Part shown: piece after piece, positions 25,501-32,043 of the stretch
Numbering within the stretch: position 1 is the first letter of the stretch
Layout: each line of letters opens with the position of its first letter
Assembly: GCA_022548915.1 (NCBI GenBank)
Contig: JAKZES010000061.1
Location: forward strand, 1 to 32,043
From: Verrucomicrobiaceae bacterium E54
Lineage (GTDB): Bacteria > Verrucomicrobiota > Verrucomicrobiia > Verrucomicrobiales > Akkermansiaceae
Length of the DNA stretch: 32,043 nucleotides
Direction of reading: 5' to 3'
Notes under the pieces: generated by a model
What the model saw: only the letters and a program-made list of their open reading frames with translations
What the model was told of the DNA's origin: nothing
Database searches by the model: none
Program-made: the position numbers and the translations under genes

Positions 25501-25923
25501 CGGGACCGCTCCGCGCGCCATGCCCTTCCGGTTCGGACCTTCGGAAAGCGAGAATTCCCGGCTCCTCGCGGAGTTGTGGCAAGGGGCGGAGTCCGGTTTT
25601 TTGGGTTTTCCGGACTCCGCTCATCCCCTCTCTCACCAAGGCCGGGTCCTTCCTCCCTTTTCATCCGGCGTCTCGCCATGTCATGCGATGAGACGACACG
25701 CGCGCCCTTTCGGATCGCGGCGAAGCTCCCCAGACTGCCCGGGCCGAAGCGCAACTTCCGCCATGCCCATCCATCTGACTCGATTGACCGTGCTCGCAGC
25801 CATGGCATCGCCGGCATGACAACCTCAATGCGATTTCCCCATCGGCAAGCTTCCCTGAGACAGCATGCTCACTCTTGACGGAAAAGCGATCGAGCCACCG
25901 TCTCGCACCAAAGAGTTCCATTC
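25501..25923. other. 423-bp intergenic gap
   Basis: It holds a strong hairpin near its start (25586-25620) and otherwise no recognised gene, repeat or RNA. Short open frames on both strands have no recognisable protein features. A promoter for the downstream gene set (25924 onward) is expected here, but no convincing -35/-10 pair was seen. Confidence 0.5.
25586..25620 (+). terminator. strong 11-bp hairpin, probable transcription terminator
   Basis: GCGGAGTCCGG (25586-25596) pairs perfectly with CCGGACTCCGC (25610-25620). The 13-base loop is TTTTTTGGGTTTT. No T-tract follows the stem on either strand, so this is not a textbook intrinsic terminator; position and stability make transcript termination or 3'-end protection the best guess. 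Confidence 0.55.
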
Positions 25924-28900
25924 ATGAAACACCCCACCGTATTCCGCATCATCGCCTCTGCCGTGCTCCTGTCCGCCGTGCCGGCGCTCACGGGCTGCGA
26001 CCGGGGGCGCGCTCCGGCGAATCCCGCGCAAAACGAATCCACACACGAGGTGGCGGCGATGCCATGGGAGGATCCCACCTATGAAACGGACATCCGGGCC
26101 ACCCAGGCCGAGTCCCGGCCCGGGCCCGAGGAAGACCCCAAGAGCTGGAACGCGTGGCTTCGGCACCACGAGGACCGCAAGCGCTGGTGCACGGAGCAGG
26201 AGGTGGACCTGCTGATGGTGGGCGACTCGATCGTCTTCGGCTGGTCGCGCGTCGGCAAACCAGTGTGGGATGCCTACTATTCGGATCGCAAGGCGGTGAA
26301 CATCGGCTCCAGCGGCGACCGCACCTACCACATGCTCTGGCATTTCCAGAACGGCGGCCTGGACGGGATGAAGGACCGCAACCCGAAGGTGGTCCTGGTG
26401 ATGATCGGCACCAACAACCGCGGAGAGCCGGAGGCGAAAGGCGAAGACACCGCCTATGGAGTGCTCGCCCTGCTCAAGGAAATCCACGCCAAGCTGCCGG
26501 AGTCGAAGATCCTCCTGATGCCGATTTTCCCGCGGGGCAAGACACCCGGCGATGAAGGCCGGCTCCGCAACGAGCAGATCAACCAGATCCTCAAGACCTA
26601 CGTGGATGGCGAGACCGTCCACTGGCTGGACCTCGAAGAGGTCTTCCTCGACGACCAGGGGAACCTCAAAACCGACCTGATGCCGGACGGTTTGCATCCC
26701 AACCTCGAAGGCTACTGGGCATGGGCCGAAGCGATGGAACCCGTCATCAGCAAGTTCCTGGGCGATGCGGAAAAGCAAATTGAACGGCCACTGGTGTTCA
26801 AGCCGGTGCCGCAGCCGGAGAAGCTCGGAAAGTGGGATCATCCCAATCCCGATCTGACCAAGGGCGACAAGCTGCCGGAGAATGCGGTGCACGACTGGAC
26901 GCTCGGCGCCACCGGTGCGCGCGGATGGATGTACAACATCCGTCTTCACACCTCGCTGGCCCGCCAGATTTACATCACCGAGGTCGCGGCCGGTTCGCCG
27001 TCGGATGGCCTGCTGAAGAAGGGGGACGTGCTGCTTGGGGTGGCTGGCGTGCCGTTTGATCAGGATGCGCGGAAGCAGCTTGGGCAGGCGCTCACCGCCG
27101 CCGAGGCCGAAGATGGCAGGCTCGGGTTGATCCGCTGGCGCGAGGGTCAAATCGAGAAGATCGAGGTGCCGGTGCCGGTGCTCGGCACCTACAGCGCGAT
27201 CGCTCCCTACGATTGTCCGAAGTCGGAGAAAATCCTCAACGAGGCGGCCGAGAAACTGGCGGAACGCATGGAGCAGGACGGGTATGAGAAGCAGAACTCC
27301 ATCCCGCGCGCGTTGAACGCGCTGGGCCTGCTGGCCACCGGCGACAGCAAGTATCATCCGCTGCTCAAAAGGGAGGCCGAATGGGCGGCAAACTATGACA
27401 ACATGGGTTTCGCGACATGGTATTTCGGATACCTCACGACATATCTCTCAGAATACATCATGGCAACCGGTGACGACTCCGTGTTGCCGGGCTTGCGCCG
27501 CATGGCGCTGTCGGCCGCCGAGGGACAGAGTGCGGTCGGTTCCTGGGGACACAAGTTCGCCAATCCTGATGGCCGCCTCCCCGGCTACGGCATGATGAAC
27601 TCCCCGGGAGCGGTGCTGACGATCGGCCTGGTGCTCGCGCGCGAGGCCGGGGTGGACGATCCCGAAGTGGCCGAGGCCATCGAACGCAGCAACACCCTCC
27701 TCTCGTTCTACATCGGCAAGGGGGCGATTCCCTACGGTGACCACAAGCCCAACACCTTCGGCCATGAGGACAACGGGAAGAACGGCATGGTCGCGGTGTT
27801 GTTCGACCAGTTGGAAAACGAGGACGGCGCCGAGTTCTTCGCGAAGATGTCCACCGCGTCCCACTACGGCGAGCGCGACCAGGGCCACACCGGCAACTTC
27901 TTCAACCTGACCTGGGCCATGCCCGGGGTGTCGCGCGGCGGCCCCAATGCCACCGGTGCCTGGATGAAGGAGTTCGGAGCGTGGTATTTCGACCTCGCCC
28001 GCTCATGGGACTGGAGTTTCCCGCATCAGGGGCCGCCCCAGAACAAGCATGATGCCTATGCCAAATGGGATGCGACGGGAGTCTATCTGATTTCGTATGC
28101 CATGCCGCGCAAGGCCATCCGCCTCACCGGCAGCCGGCCCTCGGTGGTGGCTCCGCTGGACGCGGAGAGCGCCCGGAAACTCATCGAGGAGGGACGCGGG
28201 GCCAACGGCCACGAGCCATTCACTGCTTACGACGACCTGCCGGCGGAAGCACTGCTTGCACACCTCGGAAGTTGGTCCCCGGTGGTGCGCGACCGCGCGG
28301 CCACGGTGATCGGGAAGAAGAAGAACGTCCCGGTGGAGAAACTCGTCGAATTGCTCGAGGCACCATCACTGGACACCCGCCTCGGCGCGTGCCAGGCGCT
28401 GGCCAAGTATGGCAAGGAGGCGGAGCCCGCGGTGCTGGAGTTGCTGAAGCTGCTGGATGAGGATCATCTCTGGTTGCGCGTCAAGGCCGTCGAGGCCCTC
28501 AACGGGATCGGCGAGCCGGCGATGAAGGCCGTGCCGGACTTGCTCAAGCGAATCGCCAGGGGGCCGACCCCGGAGGATCCGCGGGGCATGGAGCAACGCT
28601 TCCTCATCCAGACCATTTTCAGCACGCGGACGGGGATGCTTCGCCATTCCTTCGAGGAGGTGGATCAGGACCTGTTGCTGGAAGCCGTCAAGGCCGGACT
28701 CGCCAACCAGGATGGCAGGACGCGTGGCGCACTGGGCGGCGTCTATCAGAAGCTGACCCTGGAGCAGCTCCGGCCGATCCTGCCCGCCGTCCACCGGGCG
28801 ATCGTCGAGAAGGCGCCCAGCGGCATCATGTTCGACGGCCAGATCCAGACGGCGGGCCTCGACCTGCTCAGCCGTCACCGCGTGAGCGAAGGGCTTGAGT

Positions 28901-29160
28901 TGATCGCCGACTACGTGCGCCACCAGAAAAAGCACGGCAGCGAATCGCACACGCCGAAGCTGTTGGAAATGCTCAAACCGTACGGCGCCCACGCCCAGCG
29001 GGTGATTCCGCAGTTGGAGGAAACCGCGCACTACTTCGAAACCGCCGAGGAGGATTTCCCGAAATGGGCCAGCGAGAAGAAGGCCAAGGCGGTCCGCGAG
29101 GCGATCGAGGAAATCAAGCAACGGACCGAGAAGCCGGAACTGGTCGAACTGAACTTGTAG
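25924..29160 (+). CDS. lipoprotein fusing SGNH hydrolase, PDZ, DUF6288-like and HEAT-repeat regions
   Basis: 1078 residues. ALTGCD gives a lipobox with Cys25. Residues about 93-280 are an SGNH hydrolase of the PAF-acetylhydrolase-like type: LLMVGDSIVFGW with Ser102, NIGSSGD, MIGTNN with Asn164 and DGLHPNLEGY with Asp255 and His258. The catalytic set is complete. A PDZ-like domain follows (about 325-420): LGATGARGWMY, ITEVAAGSPSDGLLKKGDVLLGV. Residues about 420-740 form an alpha-helical region of the DUF6288 type (APYDCPKSEKIL, WYFGYLTTYLSEY, GMMNSPGAVLTIGL, GHTGNFFNLTWAMPG), possibly an alpha/alpha toroid. HEAT-like repeats occupy about 750-1060 (VVRDRAATVIGKK, TRLGACQALAKYGKEAEPAVLELLKLL). 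Role: a membrane-attached esterase with an unknown second activity. It probably begins an operon with the genes at 29253 and 31718. Confidence 0.85.
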   Translation: MKHPTVFRIIASAVLLSAVPALTGCDRGRAPANPAQNESTHEVAAMPWEDPTYETDIRATQAESRPGPEEDPKSWNAWLRHHEDRKRWCTEQEVDLLMVGDSIVFGWSRVGKPVWDAYYSDRKAVNIGSSGDRTYHMLWHFQNGGLDGMKDRNPKVVLVMIGTNNRGEPEAKGEDTAYGVLALLKEIHAKLPESKILLMPIFPRGKTPGDEGRLRNEQINQILKTYVDGETVHWLDLEEVFLDDQGNLKTDLMPDGLHPNLEGYWAWAEAMEPVISKFLGDAEKQIERPLVFKPVPQPEKLGKWDHPNPDLTKGDKLPENAVHDWTLGATGARGWMYNIRLHTSLARQIYITEVAAGSPSDGLLKKGDVLLGVAGVPFDQDARKQLGQALTAAEAEDGRLGLIRWREGQIEKIEVPVPVLGTYSAIAPYDCPKSEKILNEAAEKLAERMEQDGYEKQNSIPRALNALGLLATGDSKYHPLLKREAEWAANYDNMGFATWYFGYLTTYLSEYIMATGDDSVLPGLRRMALSAAEGQSAVGSWGHKFANPDGRLPGYGMMNSPGAVLTIGLVLAREAGVDDPEVAEAIERSNTLLSFYIGKGAIPYGDHKPNTFGHEDNGKNGMVAVLFDQLENEDGAEFFAKMSTASHYGERDQGHTGNFFNLTWAMPGVSRGGPNATGAWMKEFGAWYFDLARSWDWSFPHQGPPQNKHDAYAKWDATGVYLISYAMPRKAIRLTGSRPSVVAPLDAESARKLIEEGRGANGHEPFTAYDDLPAEALLAHLGSWSPVVRDRAATVIGKKKNVPVEKLVELLEAPSLDTRLGACQALAKYGKEAEPAVLELLKLLDEDHLWLRVKAVEALNGIGEPAMKAVPDLLKRIARGPTPEDPRGMEQRFLIQTIFSTRTGMLRHSFEEVDQDLLLEAVKAGLANQDGRTRGALGGVYQKLTLEQLRPILPAVHRAIVEKAPSGIMFDGQIQTAGLDLLSRHRVSEGLELIADYVRHQKKHGSESHTPKLLEMLKPYGAHAQRVIPQLEETAHYFETAEEDFPKWASEKKAKAVREAIEEIKQRTEKPELVELNL

Positions 29161-29252
29161 GTTCGCGTCCATCGCTGCCGCCCCATTGCTCCCTGTCTCA
29201 CCGTCCCGCCTCGACGACTGCCGAAAGCACCAAAGTGACAACCAGCAAGACC

Positions 29253-31661
29253 ATGCACCCGAAGAACTCGAAAATGACAGCCCCGCACGCCTTCCTGCTC
29301 TGCCTGGTGACCGCCGTCTCGATCAGCCATGCCGAACTGCTGGTCTACGAGCCGTTCGACTATCAGCCCCACAACCACGAGGTTGCGGGCCGTCTGGAGG
29401 GTCGCAACGGCGGCAAGGGGTTCGCGGCACCATGGAAGGACACCGCCGGGTCCAAGGGGTATGCCTTCATCTACGACAGCCGCGGGAATCCGGAAGAGCT
29501 CTACGACGGAGCCTGGGGCGAGGGCGGACCCGATTGGGATGGTGTGGTCGACAACCTGCCCACGATGGGCGGATACATCGGCAACTCGGATTGGGACCGG
29601 AACGGGTCACCTCATTCCACCCGCAAGCTGGCCCGCAGTGCGGGTGCCATGGCGCAGGGCAACAACGGGGTGCTGTGGCTCAGCGCGGTGTTCCACCTGC
29701 CCAACCAGAGTTTCTTCGCGCCCGTGGGCATCGCGCTGGCCTCGGATGAGAGCGGCTTCAAGGAGCGGGCGATTTCCATGGATGGGAAGGCCGACGCGAT
29801 CGGTGCCGGCAACGGCCGCCATATGCGGGAACGCAAGCGCCTGAATCCCGTCATCTGGAACCAGGGCGAGGAGGTGGCGAGCGCTCCCGGGAGCAATGTC
29901 GATTCCAAGAAGGACAACATCGTCATCCTCAAGTTCGAGTTCGGGGAAACCGACAAGGTCAGCACCTGGCATTTCACGGAAGACCAGGAAATGACCGAGG
30001 AGGCGCTCGATGAGAACGCGGCCTCCGCCAGCGCCGCCATCGACGAGGACACGCTCGACGTGCTGACCGTGTGCACCATCCTCAACCAGAACGCGATCGA
30101 TGAGATTCGCATCGGCACCGACTTCAAGAGCGTGATCAGCGGCAGCATTCCACCGCGCCGGGAAGTGAAGATCACCAAGACCCTGTACGACACGGAGAGC
30201 GACCGCTACTATCTGGAATGGTCGTCCAATCCGGGCGAGGTTTACGGTCTCTACGCCGCCAGGGATGCCGGGGGCCACCAACCCTGCATTGCCGCCGCGG
30301 TTGAAGCCGACAAGACCAAGGACACCACGACCTTCGGCCCCTTTGCCAATCCGTTCAAAGGAGACGCCAGGCTGGAGTTCGAGATCGGCCTGCCCGATTC
30401 CACGCCGCCCGCCATCGAGCGGGTCTGGGGCAGCGGGACGACCCTCAGTCTGGTCTTCAGCGAGCCGATGATCCCGACCGCCTCCTTGTCCGTGGGCAAC
30501 TACACGGTCACGCACGATGGCGGCGGCGAACTGGCCGTTGAATCCGCCACATTCGATCCGGAGAACGGCTCGGTCACGCTGACCACCGGACAGGCGCTCG
30601 AGCCGGACACGACCTACACCATCGCCACCCGCAACCTCACGGACCTTGCCAATAACCCGCTGGTGGAGGCGGCGACCACGTTGCGCACCTGGGACGACGA
30701 CCCGAAGGGCATCAAGGTGTTCATCCTTGCCGGCCAGTCGAACATGGTCGGCTACGGGCACACGGAGGAGGGGCAGGACAACGAGGTGGGTGGCATCGGC
30801 ACCCTGCGCCACCTGGCCATGCACGACGACGTATATCCGGAGTTCGACTATCGCTCTCTGTTGGAGAATCCCACCGATCCCGCCACCAGCAGGTGGAAGA
30901 CTCGGAAGAACGTCAAACTCTGGTGGCGCAACGGAGCCAATGCCCAGTACGGCGGCACCATCTTCAAGGGCGACCTCGGCCCGCTCACCAGCAACGGCCG
31001 GTGGTTCGGCCCCGAATTCGGCTTCGGCCAGGTCGTCGGCGACCATTTCAAGGACGACGACGTGCTCCTCATCAAGCCGGCGTGGGGCGGCCACAACCTG
31101 GTCAGCCAGTTCCGCTCGCCGATGGCGACCGCCAAGCGCGGTGGCGAAATCGGTCCGTCCTACGTCGAGATGTTCGAGAATGCGCGTGAAGTGCTCTTCA
31201 ATCTCGGCACCGAGTTTCCCGAGTGGAAGGGCCGCGGCTATCAAATCGCCGGTTTCGCCTGGCACCAGGGCACCAGTGACAAGAGCCCGGACAAGGTGGC
31301 CGACGAGTACCAACACAACCTGCCCGACTTCATCGCCTCGATCCGCTCCGAGTTCGGCAAGCCCGATCTGCCCTTCGTGATCGCCACGACCGGCATGGGC
31401 TACGACACCGGAACCAGGGAACCTCCCTACAAGGACTATCATCCGGTGGAACGGGCCCAGCTCTGGGTCGCCGGTGTTGAAAAGCCCGCGAACGTGCTGA
31501 CCGATGACACCCGCGCCTACTTCGAGCCCCACGAGAAGTCGCCGCGCAACCAGGGATTCCACTGGAATGGAAATGCCCGCAGCTATTTCCGGGTCGGCCT
31601 CGGCCTCGGCAATAAGATGGCGGAGCTGCTCAAGGATGGCCATGCCCTTCAGGTCGATTAG
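29253..31661 (+). CDS. secreted sialate O-acetylesterase-type (SASA/DUF303) esterase with N-terminal jelly-roll domain
   Basis: 802 residues from ATG 29253; ATG 29274 is an alternative that leaves the signal peptide (AFLLCLVTAVSISHA) intact. The mature N-terminus LLVYEPFDYQPHNHEVAGRL to about residue 285 is a concanavalin/LamG-like jelly roll of a kind common in verrucomicrobial secreted proteins. After an FN3-like stretch (YYLEWSSNPGEVYGLYAA) and an Ig-like domain (FSEPMIPTASLSVGNYTV), the linker TWDDDPKGIK leads into the esterase (485-795): VFILAGQSNMVGYG with serine near 496, WGGHNL, FAWHQGTSDKSP and RNQGFHWNGNARSYFRVG. This last motif has N where the paralog at 21772 has D before QGFH; the effect is unclear. 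The esterase half is clearly paralogous to that protein. It lies 92 bases after the DUF6288 gene and 56 before the rhamnosidase-like gene. Confidence 0.86.
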   Translation: MHPKNSKMTAPHAFLLCLVTAVSISHAELLVYEPFDYQPHNHEVAGRLEGRNGGKGFAAPWKDTAGSKGYAFIYDSRGNPEELYDGAWGEGGPDWDGVVDNLPTMGGYIGNSDWDRNGSPHSTRKLARSAGAMAQGNNGVLWLSAVFHLPNQSFFAPVGIALASDESGFKERAISMDGKADAIGAGNGRHMRERKRLNPVIWNQGEEVASAPGSNVDSKKDNIVILKFEFGETDKVSTWHFTEDQEMTEEALDENAASASAAIDEDTLDVLTVCTILNQNAIDEIRIGTDFKSVISGSIPPRREVKITKTLYDTESDRYYLEWSSNPGEVYGLYAARDAGGHQPCIAAAVEADKTKDTTTFGPFANPFKGDARLEFEIGLPDSTPPAIERVWGSGTTLSLVFSEPMIPTASLSVGNYTVTHDGGGELAVESATFDPENGSVTLTTGQALEPDTTYTIATRNLTDLANNPLVEAATTLRTWDDDPKGIKVFILAGQSNMVGYGHTEEGQDNEVGGIGTLRHLAMHDDVYPEFDYRSLLENPTDPATSRWKTRKNVKLWWRNGANAQYGGTIFKGDLGPLTSNGRWFGPEFGFGQVVGDHFKDDDVLLIKPAWGGHNLVSQFRSPMATAKRGGEIGPSYVEMFENAREVLFNLGTEFPEWKGRGYQIAGFAWHQGTSDKSPDKVADEYQHNLPDFIASIRSEFGKPDLPFVIATTGMGYDTGTREPPYKDYHPVERAQLWVAGVEKPANVLTDDTRAYFEPHEKSPRNQGFHWNGNARSYFRVGLGLGNKMAELLKDGHALQVD

Positions 31662-31717
31662 GGGGCATGGTTAATGAGCAACCCAAGATAAGAAACCCAT
31701 CGGTAAGAGACTGATAG

Positions 31718-32043
31718 ATGAAAGGATTGCATTGGCTCACGTATCTTCCCCTTGGACTGGCTTCCCTCCTGCCCGCTGCCGAGGTGCATCTGGTCGAGGA
31801 AGCGGTGGTCCGCCACCAGCGCTTGGATGATGGCAGCATCCTGCTCGACTTCGGCAAGGTCGCCTTCGGCAATCTGAAAGTGAAGCTGCCGCAGCAGCAG
31901 ACACCGGGCGGACTCAAGTTTCATTTCGGAGAGGCCAGCAAAGACGGACGTGTCGATCGCGACCCGCCGGGCTCCGTGCGCTATCGTTTGGCGGACGTCC
32001 GGGAAACCGGGGCAGCCGGAGAATGGCAGGTCGTGGCTCCACC
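31718..32043 (+). CDS. alpha-L-rhamnosidase-like secreted protein, 5' part only (runs off right edge)
   Basis: 108 codons are present. The N-terminus WLTYLPLGLASLLPAAE is a signal peptide. The mature part reads VVRHQRLDDGSILLDFGKVAFGNLK, LKFHFGEASKDGRVDRDPP, GSVRYRLADV. The D-F-G-K-x-A-F-G and D-R-x-P-G-S-x-R-Y-R patterns fit the N-terminal part of GH78-type alpha-L-rhamnosidases; the catalytic part is beyond the edge. It is a paralog of the gene at the left edge, which lacks five residues near LLPAAEV and differs at many positions up to GRVDRD; from there to the edge the two are identical at DNA level. It is the last visible gene of a probable operon with 25924 and 29253, with a 56-base gap that shows no terminator. 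Confidence 0.62.
   Translation, partial: MKGLHWLTYLPLGLASLLPAAEVHLVEEAVVRHQRLDDGSILLDFGKVAFGNLKVKLPQQQTPGGLKFHFGEASKDGRVDRDPPGSVRYRLADVRETGAAGEWQVVAP
31949..32043. repeat. terminal inverted repeat, right copy (pairs with 1-95)
   Basis: The exact reverse complement of 1-95, lying in the same codon register of the two rhamnosidase-like genes. The first difference is at 31948. A perfect repeat that reaches both window ends exactly is what a graph-based assembler leaves when it stops in a repeat; a true gene-conversion tract is the alternative. Confidence 0.95.

Noticed and set aside
29607..31643. 678-codon minus-strand open frame opposite the last esterase gene
   Set aside because: It is an antisense shadow; the plus strand carries the esterase motifs.
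1..32043. The terminal inverted repeats as ends of a composite transposon or linear replicon
   Set aside because: The repeats lie inside coding sequence of paralogous genes in the same codon register, and there is no transposase, integrase or replication gene; paralogy plus an assembly break explains them better.

Overview
The window looks like a polysaccharide-degradation island from a high-GC, Gram-negative verrucomicrobial-type (PVC group) bacterium. The pointers are two PEP-CTERM surface proteins, giant secreted esterases built from Ig-like and discoidin-like modules, the recurring acidic C-terminal module of the form D-x-D-x-DG-[LV]-x-N, a regulator with a GntR-type N-terminus fused to a LacI/XylR-like sensor, and an ECF sigma factor followed by a FecR-like membrane protein. 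The assignment rests on protein style, not on a marker gene. No rRNA, tRNA, CRISPR array or intact transposase was seen.

Left arm, leftward genes: a PEP-CTERM discoidin-like protein (6862-7533), a 2120-residue sialate O-acetylesterase-type protein with eight Ig-like repeats (311-6673) and the start of an alpha-L-rhamnosidase-like gene that runs off the left edge and overlaps the esterase stop codon. The regulator (7665-8729) is divergent to this arm. Between regulator and sigma factor lies a scar (8726-9524): the C-terminus of a sulfatase-like gene joined to the N-terminus of an ECF sigma factor.

Right arm, all rightward: ECF sigma factor, FecR-like protein, a large binding-only protein, a PEP-CTERM protein consisting of one discoidin-like module, a modular SGNH hydrolase, an FAD-dependent oxidoreductase lipoprotein, a sialate O-acetylesterase-type protein, an SGNH/PDZ/DUF6288/HEAT lipoprotein, another sialate O-acetylesterase-type protein and the start of a second rhamnosidase-like gene that runs off the right edge. 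The first and last 95 bases are perfect reverse complements inside these two paralogous genes. This is either recent gene conversion or, more likely, the sign of an assembly that stopped in a repeat.

Functionally the locus encodes five predicted carbohydrate-esterase domains (three sialate O-acetylesterase type, two SGNH), two rhamnosidases and an oxidoreductase, all with export signals, plus shared binding modules. I infer an extracellular system for a rhamnose-containing, O-acetylated and probably once sulfated polysaccharide. The most unusual aspects are one discoidin-like module spread over four proteins in five closely similar copies, an 86-bp intergenic element repeated upstream of two genes, and the deletion scar.
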